Under the pieces are notes generated by a model. That model was given only the letters and a program-made list of their open reading frames with translations. It was not told the origin of the DNA and ran no database searches. 40,847 nt of DNA from Monosiga brevicollis MX1 (Eukaryota > Opisthokonta > Choanoflagellata > Craspedida > Salpingoecidae). Positions 19,597 through 30,150 of this stretch are shown piece by piece. Position 1 is the first letter of the stretch. Every line of letters starts with the position of its first letter. The DNA is taken from positions 2,029,505-2,070,351 of the forward strand of contig NW_001865041.1 in the NCBI RefSeq assembly GCF_000002865.3. The letters run 5' to 3'. The position numbers and the translations under genes are program-made.

Positions 19597-22500
19597 ATGT
19601 CCGTCTCCAATGTGACTCAGGCATCAGGTCCTGGCTTGGCTGTGCTCATGAAGCTTGCTGCAACATATTGGCGGCGGCCTCTAGCGACGGCCGTGCGCAA
19701 GGCTGCGCATGCTCTGGCCGAGGAAGGCGAACTGCTCAACGTGTATGCCGAGCTCAAAGACTTGCATCAGGCTTTCGAGCGACGTGTTCGCTACCAAGAA
19801 CGTGTATGTGGACTGCACGATCTGGATTTCGCTGATGCGCTTTGTCTTTAAACGGCGAGCCACCTGGGACGGGATGGCGTGTCTGACTTGGGCGACGTGA
19901 GCTTGTGTGTCTAGGCCTTCAAATCCATCTGCAAGTGGACTGAACGCAAGAAGGAGGATCCTCGCATCCAAAAGTTTCTACATGACCTTGCTGTTGTTGA
20001 CGAGGACGCAAGCAATATTGATCGCACGTACGCTTTTTGGTCCCTTTGCTGTGAAGCCTCGTGCCTGCCCTCATTGTCCGTGGCGCTCTTTGGCCCGGTC
20101 ATACGTGTTCTTACCCTCGCAGCTACAACGAGGAGTTTAAGATCTTCACGCAAATTTGGAAGGAGGTTCTAGCTGAGAAGAAAGAACTCAACGCCAAGGT
20201 CCCGTGTCATGCGCCGTGGCCACCCGTCACACTGTCCCCGCGAGGTGACGGCGGCAGCCTCATGCGCCACGCCCTGCTCGCAGGTTGAGGCCTTTCGAAA
20301 GGCGCAACGAAATTTGGATCAGGCCCAAAAGAAAGCCGCACAGCTCGAAGCCAAGCAGGTAGGCATCAGAACTTTGTCTCCATATTTGCAAGGCGCGAGA
20401 AAAAGACGCACGGGGTCTGACCCCAGCACGTCGAAGCTGGCCTTGCCGAGAACCTTGGCAATGACCAACGGCTGAAGGCAGCCGTTCATTTGGTTACAAT
20501 TTTCCTCATTATTGCTGGATGTTATATGATGTTGCCAGGAGCATGACAAGTTTCAAAAGGCCAAGAAGCAGCTCGAGTCGATGCAAGAAGGCCACGACGA
20601 GATCAAGCGGGCCATGGAGGTGAAGTTGCTCGAAGTCCAGCAGGACAAACACAAGCAGCTCCGCGAAGGGTACGCGCCTATGCCATTGAGCACGGTCGCC
20701 CTTGCCGAGAGCTTCAGTTGACCGCCGCTTACCCCGTCAATTTTGCATGTGTACCTGCCCTTTTCTCTGCGAGCAGCTACTTGAACCTTTATCGTGCCAC
20801 CAGTAGGTGTCGTGCCCTGTCAGTTATGCTGGATCTGTGCCGTGTTCCTCATGCACCTGTGCTTTGCTCGGGCAGTGTTGCGTCTGCGTAGCTTGGTTCA
20901 GATGCAGGACAAAGTGCGCCAGATCATTAACGATTTTCCAGCCGTCACAGATCGGTTTGTCCCACATGGCGCGGCATGCTTCTGTGACAAGTATACATCT
21001 GATATCAGATGCTCATGTCACTTGGCCACCTAGGCTTGGGGAGGATCTGTTTGAATTTGGTGCTTGGGGCGAGCCGTTGGAGGAATCACCCACATGGTGC
21101 CAGGGCGATGAGGTGCGCTCGGCAAAAAGGACGGACTGACATACTGTCTTCGGGGGCCATGGCTTACCCAATACGCATTTGTGCGCCATTTGCAGCTGGC
21201 AGACAAGCTCCGGCAGGCCGAGGCCATCCACAGCCGCGAAATCGATGCCCTTCATGCCAAGGTCTGTTTAACACGGCCTGTCATTGTACCTGCAGTACCT
21301 GTTGGCACGCCAGATGGTTGCCGCTTGTTGCCGAGTGTTTAGACAGCGGGTTTGGTGGGCCGCTGATGTTGTCTCACTGCGTGCCGACTCGTGTTCTAGC
21401 ACACGGCGGCGCTTGAAGCGTTGCTGCGTGAGCGCGATGAGATGGACGCGCAAAAGAACGAGTCCTACTCAGCCGAAGTGGTGTCCATGATGAATCAAAA
21501 CAAGCGCCTCAACGAACAACTCAAGACACAGCACCAACAAGAACTGGTTTGTAGACCCATCTCTACCCGCGAGTCTGCTTTCTTGATGCGCCCCGCAGTG
21601 GTGACTGCTGGCTCATGCATCCCTTTTGTGCCTGGCTTGTATCACGTAGCAATCGGCTGAAGCCAAACGTGTAAAAATGAAGGACACGTATGACAAGGTA
21701 AGATCATCCCCGGTGCTTCTTCCTCTCAACAGGGCCACAGTACGCGGACTAATGGACTATGCATGATTTGTAACAGGAAATCTCGGCGCTGCAAGGAAAG
21801 ATTGAGCAATTGTCAGCGGAAATCAAGTCGCGCCACGCCCAGATCACCGCACATGCTCAGGAGGCATTTCGCTTGGAGGATCACATTGAAGCTCTCAAGC
21901 GTGACACCCTAGAACGGGCACGCACACATCTAGCTAGTGGCTTGGACCGGGCTGCGAAGGATTTGCCCGAGCCCTGTAGCGAGGTTTTTGCCGCATCCCT
22001 GGCCGCTGCTCGCCATGCCCTGGACGTTCTTGCCACCGAGGTACGTGCGTGTTGAGCATGTTGTGCTGGTCGAGGCTTGTCAACTGGCGACGGTGTTTGT
22101 TTACGTGTTGCCAAGTCCCATAAAGCTCACGGTTCTCGCGCCGCCTGTGTCCTCATGATAGGTCAAGGCCCCACATCATGGTTCGTTTGACGACGCATGC
22201 GCCGGCTTTGAACAGACCCTAGTATCGGCTGTGTACGCTGGCTGGGGCTTGGCGCGCGCGTCCAAGGCAGAGCAAACCTCTGAGCTGCTTGAGGCACTGC
22301 AAGAGCTGGTCTCCGGTGCACGGGCACTCGTAGACAGTATGAAGCTACAGCAGCAGGAGGGGGCGAGCGGAGAAGCGAAGCGGGTTGTTACGCGTCAAAA
22401 CACCGCCGAGGATGGCGCGCAACCTGAGCACGCCGCTGCAGCCGCGGAGAAGGGCCCGGACAAGGATAAGGCCAAGGAAGGCGCAACGGGTGTTGTGATG

Positions 22501-24387
22501 ATGGAGGCTGTCTATGCCCACGAAGCCAAGGATCATCAGGGCACCAAGCTCATTGGGTTTGCCAAAGGTGAACAGATGGAGCTTCTCAAATCTCGCAAGG
22601 ATGGATGGTCCAAGGTGCGCATTCGCGGTCTGGAGGGCTGGGCCCCCACCTCATACCTAAAGCAAGTGGCGGCTGCAGCACCTGCCCCGGCGCCCACGGC
22701 CAAAGTAGCCATGCCTGCGGCCACTGTGGCAGCTGTTGAGACCCAAGGTTCGTCTTTGCCGTCTGGGCGGAGATTGGATGGCGCTTGAGTCGGGTCTCTC
22801 GCGATTGATTTTTGTCGGCACAGTCACCCTGTTCACCATATCTGCCCTCACCACGCCACCACACCATGTCTCAGTGAAAGAGGTCCAGGCACAACTGCAG
22901 CGGGTGGGAACCGTGGCCGACGCCATTATTGCGCGGGATCGCGAATTGGCTGCTCTGGCCAATACCTTGGTACGTCGCCATTACGTCGCGTGCAAGCCGA
23001 CCCTGCAGGGTTGTGAGCTGGATACACTTGTCCTAGTTTTGGCACGGCTCATGCGCCCATGCGTACTGCAGGCATCGGATGTTGAATCGAAGCTGTCGGC
23101 AGCTGAACAGTCAGTGTTGGACACACTTGGTCACATTGAGAAGCTTCGAGAGGAAAGCCGCCGCAATGATTCTGGCCGACGCCTGGAGGTCAACACCAAC
23201 TTGCTCGATTTTGCTGAAAAGGTGGGGGCTGAGGCGGCTCGATCTTCTTTGTCGTGCTCAAGCTCGCCGACAAGCCCGCCTGATGACCATATGTCTTTTA
23301 TTAGATGGCCAACAAGTTGCGTGAGCTGATGGTGACTGCCAAGACGGTTCGCAAGGTGTTGGAAGCGACACGCGGCCTCAGCAGCACTGATGAGGTGAGA
23401 GCAGTGAAGCAGCGAATAGAGAGGACGTTTTCACATATCTCGTGAGTGGATGAGACCGGCTCACCGTGCACATGGATGGTTGCTGTCCTTGCCCTTTTTA
23501 GTTCAACGCCAAGCACCAGTCTTGGTTTGAGGCGCTTACCAATGCCGTCGAAGCCATGTTTGATGGGTTGCCTCTTCTGTCGGAGGCGCTGCGCAGCGTT
23601 GTTCGCAAACAGGGCAAGCATGAGGAATTGCAAGTGGGCGCTCGCAACATCTCAGCCATGGTGGCACAGTTGGCTGCGCTGACTCGCACCAAGAGCATGC
23701 CGGACAACGACACGTCACAAAGCGAGGTACAAAGCAAAGTGGTTTTTGAGACTCGCTCAACTTTTCCCCTTTCTTTACACCACAGAGTTTACAAGAGTAG
23801 CCTGTGTAGTCCTGCCCACCCTGTGAATGAGCCTGTATCTCAATGTGCTGGTGTGTGTTTGATCATATGGTCCGACGTAGCTAAACCGGTTGGCCGAGGA
23901 GTTCAAGTCAACCGTGCATGAGCTTCTGGCTGCCGTTCGAGAATGCCATGAACTGGATCTGGCTTCCGTTATGCTCGAGGTATGACCTGTGACAGAGAGG
24001 GTGATTTTGATGGTAATCAGGTTGGGGCACGGCTGTTCCCACCGCTCACGTGAAAAAAAAAAAAAAAATGACACGGCTTGATTGCAGGACTTTGATGGTC
24101 TGTCTGAGACCGAGGCCAAGCGCCTTGTCATGTCAACCCAAGTCAATGTGCTGAAGCTTGAATCCCAGCTCGAAAAGTTTGTTTTTTTGCCCATTGTTTG
24201 TGACATTTAAGTTGGCCAATTGTCGAGTTGCTGATTGCTGCTCTTTTTCGGTGTACCCCAGGGAGCATGAAAAACTGCGCCGCTTGCGCCGCATGGTGAA
24301 CTATGAGGTTTGTTGCGAGCTGCTCCTGTGCGCTGGTGCGTCTTGCCAGTTTTCTCACTGCGCTGCCGGGTCCACTAGGAGCAATAA
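19597..24387 (+). CDS. coiled-coil/BAR-like, SH3 and I/LWEQ (THATCH) protein related to HIP1/Sla2
   Basis: Probable adaptor linking membranes or endocytic sites to F-actin; about 899 residues from 21 exons, all in phase: 19597-19803, 19915-20027, 20123-20198, 20284-20358, 20539-20669, 20777-20802, 20876-20954, 21034-21112, 21196-21261, 21400-21546, 21650-21697, 21777-22040, 22162-22747, 22875-22969, 23072-23221, 23305-23394, 23502-23726, 23881-23979, 24088-24176, 24262-24307, 24379-24387. Residues about 30-240 are helical and BAR-like (AFRKAQRNLDQAQKKAAQLE, then a YLNLYRAT helix). Further coiled coil runs to about 410. An SH3 domain lies at about 551-607 (AVYAHEAKD, DGWSKVRIRG, EGWAPTSYL). 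Residues about 660-890 match the I/LWEQ actin-binding module of HIP1/talin: RLEVNTNLLDFAEK, SWFEALTNAVEAM, KHEELQVGARNISAMVAQL, STQVNVLKLESQLEKEHEKL. No ANTH domain, normally present in HIP1/Sla2, is recognisable. The first ATG is tentative. Confidence 0.82.
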
Positions 24388-24388
24388 A
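24383..24388 (+). terminator. polyadenylation signal overlapping the stop codon
   Basis: AATAAA in which TAA at 24385-24387 is the inferred stop of the SH3/THATCH gene. The last coding exon would be only 9 bases (Glu-Gln-stop) after a TCCACTAG acceptor. If that exon is not used, the frame would run on through the signal to a stop at about 24484. Confidence 0.5.
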
Positions 24389-24718
24389 ATCTCGGATATC
24401 TGGTGCTTGACCGCACTTTGCGCCTCAGTGGCGCATGCCATCAAGGCGCAACATTTTACACTCGCACATGCCAATGACATGTAACAATGGCCACTGATTG
24501 CGCGTCGCCCTGTTCTCTCCGATTCTGGCCCATGCGTCGAGCGTTACTGAGCGCTGAGTGAAGCTTGCGAGTGTTTCGATGTTGATATGTGCCCAATGCT
24601 TACTAATCCATGACTGATGATGCAGCGAGGTGATGAGATGGGGAAAAAAACGTGAATTCACAAGTCTGTGCTTTGGAGCTGGAGGGGCCATCAATCGGCA
24701 AACGCCTGGCTCGCGATC
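24388..24718. other. convergent intergenic region
   Basis: About 330 bases between two genes that face each other. Nothing beyond the 3' ends of both transcripts is visible. Confidence 0.6.
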
Positions 24719-25365
24719 TCAGAGTTCTTGATGCGTCGGGGTTTTCTTTTTGTTCTTTTTGGGCGTGGCCTTGGCACGTCGCTTGCCGCCTAATCGCCGC
24801 GCAGAGGGCACTTGGCCGTTGCGCAGGTTTTCCAGGGCGGGAAGGAGATCTTCGCCGTTGACAGCCTTGCCAAAGAACCGCTTGAACTCGTCATAGGACA
24901 TGTAGCCATCCTGGTCCTTGTCAATCACTTGCCAGACCTGGCGAGCACAGAAAGGGAAGGTGTGTGGCGGGGGGGGTGTGACACGGGTCAGTGGGCGTTG
25001 CGTGCGATCAATGAAGCGATGCCTGCAGATTGAACAGAACACACAGCTTGCAGTTCACGGGTAATCATGTCCTCAGTCATCATGTCATCCTCGTAAATGA
25101 CGCGCGCCTCGTCATGGCTGAGGTGGCCGTCGTTGTTTTTATCATAGGCATGGAAGGCAGCGTGGAGATCAAACCCTTTGGGAATGAAGCTCTTGCGCTT
25201 GTGCTTCTGTGAGCCAGGTGCAACCAAGCATCAGGGCACCGCCAAGCTGCCGCGAGGCTTGTGCAAATCAAGACGTACCTCAATCGAAGAGCCGAGCACG
25301 GGTGTCCCTGTCAGCGTCGCACAGAGGGCGATCAGCACCCAAGCATCTCGGATCGACCCGATCAT
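24719..25365 (-). CDS. ER-lumenal two-EF-hand protein with HQEL tail
   Basis: Predicted secretory-pathway calcium-binding protein of 155 residues. Exons, high to low: 25365-25279, 25206-25045, 24937-24719, all in phase. Residues 1 to about 25 form a signal peptide with hydrophobic core VLIALCATL and a likely cleavage near LGSS. Two canonical 12-residue EF loops are DKNNDGHLSHDE (51-62) and DKDQDGYMSYDE (89-100), each ending with the bidentate Glu. The tail is Lys/Arg-rich and ends HQEL, which fits the KDEL-type ER-retrieval signal. The combination suggests an ER-resident calcium sensor or buffer, shorter than the multi-EF-hand CREC family (calumenin, reticulocalbin). It could also be a diverged member of another small ER EF-hand family; no specific orthologue is claimed. 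The ATG has a clear signal peptide behind it, so the start is well supported. Confidence 0.82.
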
Positions 25366-26260
<895 letters not shown>

Positions 26261-29200
26261 ATGGTCACCGCCACCGAATTTGCGGGCCCCCTGGGCAGTC
26301 ATCTCCGCATTGATCGCGAGAAGGCCCGCGATGGCTTGCTGCAAGCTCTCACCGATTCCGCCATTGATATGGTACCGTGTTTGCTTTTGGACTTTGGGTT
26401 ATTCTTTCTCGCTTTGGTTGTTCCTTGTTCTTCCCCACGCTGACAGCTATCCTTTGTCGCGCGATGATCATGGGATGTGTTGGTGCAGGCGAGTGTGGAA
26501 ACCATGCTTGAGGACCAGCTGAACCAGGCCGACGAGCCTTGGGAGTCTCTGCATGGTGCCCTCATCACCATTCATGCCATTTACCAGCGCACCACCGAAC
26601 AGACTCCAGGTTCGGTGTCCTGGCCGTCTGCCCATCTTTCCTCTCCTCCCGTGTTGCAGCCAAGGACCGCACACCACATGAAGTTTTAGCCTCCTGCTCT
26701 GCTCCGTCGTGCTGTACCCTTCTGTGGTTTGACAGTCACGCTCCTTTTCATCTGTCATTGCAGGCTTGTCACGCGAGTTTGCCGAACGCACAGCACCCCG
26801 GCTGACGGCCTTGCTGCGCCACCGAGAACCGCGTATCCGTGAATCGACCGGCCAGGCGCTTGCCGACGCCTGTGCTCGTCACGGCGTCTTCATCTACGAG
26901 AACCATGCTCGCGACGTGGTTATGAACTCGATCAAGGACAACTTGGAACGCCATGTCACAGCTGAAGAGCTGGCACTCAAGCGTGAACGACTTGGCATCA
27001 GCGAGAGCGACTCTAACGACGTGTTTCACGAATCAGAGGGATGGAAAACCCTTGAAACTGGCTGCAAGTGAGTCTAGCGTCTGCCTGGCTTCTTAGAATC
27101 TGTTGGTGAAAACCACATCGGCTTGAGCCAAAACAAGCATACGTGCCCGCAAGGGCTCGTGGTGGTCGGGCTAAGGTTTTTGTGACTTACTCTGGATGTG
27201 CCTGGTTATATCACCATCTCGTCAGGGCGTTGCGCCAAATTGCCGAGGCGTGTGGGCCCGCCTTTGCGCCATACATCACGAGTGACCTGCTTGAGCTTGT
27301 CTTTGCTGCCATCGCCCACACCAATCGCTTTGTGCGCGAGACCGGCTACTACCTCTGCAATCAGTTTGTTCGCATCATTCGCGAGGACGGCACCGTTGCG
27401 CCGCCCATGCCCTACGATGAGTTTAAGATGCGAATGGCCCAGCAGCTAGCCATTGGTCTGGCAGACAACTGGAGTCAGGTTTGTGCCAGCGAGCGCGTCT
27501 CCACTTCATCCTTTTTCATTGTGGTGCCAACCATGCATGGTTTGGCTGTTCCAGAGCCGCTGCTGACACTCTTGCATTGCTCACGCGTGGACGATGCTGT
27601 TTTTAGGTTCGCATGGCTGCTTCCGTGGCCACCCGCAGCTTCTTGGAGAGCATTTCGGAGGAAGGTCGCACGACTCTCTATGATCTCCTTCTTCCCCGTC
27701 TCTGCATTAACCGGTTCGTACAGGCGTGCGCGCGCGTGTTGGGCACATCATCTTAAGGATTGATTCGTGTTGCTTCATGGTGTCTTTTTTTTTTTTTTTT
27801 TTTTTTTTTGGACTCAACTTTACCCTGGTGCATGGTCACGCTGTCGCCTGCAGGTACTATGTGGCTGCTGGTGTCCGCAACTTTTGCCAAGAAGCCTGGA
27901 AAGAGCTGTTCCAAGATCGGGGCCGCCAGCTCATTGCCGAGCACATTGCTGCCACCGTACGTTTCAAAACCACAACAATTGGGGCAAATATGTTTCCTAT
28001 TCAGTGTTCTCAAAAAAGAAATTCTAAAATTGGCTTTGGTTAGGTGGAATTTTACGTCAAGCAAGCTCAGGCCGATAACCACGCCGTGCGCGAGGCAGCC
28101 TGTGCATGCATCGCCGAGCTGGGCCTCAAGATTGAGTACGATGCACTCCGCCCCTACGTCAAACAGCTTCTGGATTGTCTCCTGGAGGCCTTTGAGGATG
28201 AATCTTGGCCCGTACGCGATGGTCAGTCAAAAATGTAGCATCCTGCGCTGCAGAGCGCTTCTGGCCTTGTCCAAGGGCGCCTCGCCCTGCTTCACGATGC
28301 GAAAGCTCATGACATGTCTCTGCAGCGGCATGCATCGCCTCGGGCCGTTTCCTCGGCGCTTTCCCGATTGAGGCCAAGTATGTTGTGTGCCTCTTGTTGA
28401 GGAGTGTCGCCTTCTGACCTTCCCTTTGGAAAGACGTACGAAGGCCAACTTATCTGCATGCTCACATTTTGTTGCGTGCTCACATTTTGTAGGGGTGAGC
28501 CGCTGGACGCCTTCCTCAAGCTGTACTTCCACCATCTCGGGGACAACATCTGGTCCGTGCGTGAAAACGCCGCAGTGGCCATTGGTAACGTCTGCAAGTC
28601 TTTCGGTGAGTGAATTGGTGCCATAGAGTGCGTAGAGTCCATTGATGCGCCGTAGTTGTTTCCCTTTTGTTGATGCGAGGCTTTGGTCGTGCTGCTTGTA
28701 GGTGATGATCCCAAGGTGAAGGAGTTTGTGTTAAAGAAGATTGATGAGATGCTGCCACAAGCTCACCAGCAATCGGAAAACTCAGAGAGGTCCGTCTTCA
28801 CAGCCATGCAGCGGCAGCGCAGACGTGTCACTTGAGCAGACTGCAGTAAACTATGCATCCCCACTCGTTCGCTAAGTGGCATAAAATATCGTGTGCCGGC
28901 TATAGCTTTGTGGCTCTCGAGAATGTCACATCATTCGGCGTCGCTCCCTCTGGTATGCCCTGCTCTGGCTGATGCTTACTCCTTGCTCTTTTCTTATTCT
29001 CTTTTCTTTTGTCTGCACTTGACGTTGATGATCTCTGCTCTCGTGGGTCGCAGTGGGAACTCCAAACAAAGTCAGCTATAGCTTCAACGACCCCGACCCC
29101 ACGCACACCGACCAGCAGGTAAGCTTCCCGGTTTCAGAGGTTATTCCAGGTGGTGACCTTGCACGAACAGCATTGAAGTATCAAGACGATGCAGACGCAT

Positions 29201-29908
29201 GCTTCTGAACTTGATGGTGGTCCAGATGTTTTCCTGCGGGTCGCTGGCTCCCAAGCTGAAGCGCAAGGGAGGTTGCATGGACTGCGCGTTTCATCGCCCC
29301 CAAGAGCCATGGGAACGCAGCGATGGGTGCGTTTCGCGATCGCGGGCCACGCCGTTATCTTGTTCATGGCCTTTTGGCGCGCGCGTTCGTGTACACGTGT
29401 CTTCCGTTGACGCGCCTGTACTTGCTTTAGCTGCATGTATCTGCTGCGAGAACTCTCGGCGCTGCTGCCCGATGAGGTAGCTGGCCTGCTTTCTCAGGTG
29501 GTTGATCTGGCCAAGCTGCGTCACTACAAGCATTATTGCAACTTCTTGGAAACCCTTTGGAAGCAGGTTTGGTTTGCCTCGCCCCTTTATGGAGCCCCCT
29601 CCCCCCTTTTTTTTTTGTTAACGGAATGCACTTGAGATATGAAGCACACTCACCCACTGGTGCTTGTGTCGCAGCTCCCGATCATTGCGAAGAACATTAG
29701 TAAGAAGCGGTTCAAGCCTCACATCCAGGGCTTTATCCCTTCAATGGCACACTCGCTGCAGTCGAGCCACCAGCTGTCGCGTGCCGCGGCCGAAGACTGC
29801 ACGCGCCAACTTTGTGCATTGCTTGGTCCCACTATCTTTCTGGGTCGCGTGGAACTCGAGGATCCGTCTTTGGTCCCGGTTTTCGCTCCCTTTGCCCGTG
29901 CCCATTGA
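26261..29908 (+). CDS. HEAT-repeat-like alpha-helical protein
   Basis: About 670 residues; family member not identified. Exons: 26261-26371, 26489-26609, 26764-27067, 27226-27478, 27607-27713, 27854-27956, 28044-28221, 28326-28377, 28493-28605, 28702-28789, 28906-28952, 29054-29118, 29226-29326, 29431-29566, 29675-29908. Every junction keeps phase. The body consists of paired helices typical of HEAT/ARM solenoids, for example LTALLRHREPRIRESTGQAL, VRMAASVATRSFLESI, HAVREAACACIAELGLKI and IWSVRENAAVAIGNVCKSF, with the recurring V-R-x-x-A-x-x-A core. Near the C-terminus a cysteine- and basic-rich stretch (about residues 515-550: MFSCGSLAPKLKRKGG, CMDC, a PWERSDG motif) interrupts the solenoid and looks like a family signature. 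Such solenoids generally act as scaffolds. The ATG at 26261 follows an in-frame acceptor-like sequence and is the first in the frame. Confidence 0.75.
27785..27809. repeat. poly-T run, 25 bases, in intron
   Basis: Uninterrupted T run in the intron before the exon encoding YYVAAGVRNF of the HEAT-like gene, about 45 bases upstream of its acceptor. Confidence 0.93.
28463..28492 (+). repeat. direct duplication at a 3' splice site
   Basis: The sequence GCTCACATTTTGT occurs twice, 17 bases apart, immediately before the AG that starts the exon beginning GEPLDAF in the HEAT-like gene. It looks like a small local tandem duplication that extends the polypyrimidine tract. Confidence 0.8.
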
Positions 29909-30063
29909 TGACTCCCCGACAGTGCACACCGTGTCCCCACGGTACCCGTAGTCTTGTTTGTCAATTCGATATTGTGCCTCCTGATATTGCCCATTTTGCT
30001 TCTGGAAACAAATGTGCAGTGATAAAGGCCACCAATCATTAGATTAAACAAAGAAAAAATCTA

Positions 30064-30069
30064 AATAAA
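30064..30069 (+). terminator. polyadenylation signal of the HEAT-like gene
   Basis: AATAAA in an A/T-rich patch about 155 bases after the HEAT-like stop and only about 80 bases before the next ATG. The promoter of the following receptor gene must therefore be very compact or overlap this 3' end. Confidence 0.65.
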
Positions 30070-30150
30070 GGTTAAAAGGTTTCATAAAAAAATCAGTCCG
30101 AAACAGATTTTCGTAGTGCCATTTTGGAACTTGGCGTTGATGCTCGTATC

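Noticed and set aside
19597-20200. ANTH domain at the start of the THATCH protein
   Set aside because: None of the ANTH lipid-binding or fold motifs could be recognised; the helices look BAR-like or simple coiled coil.
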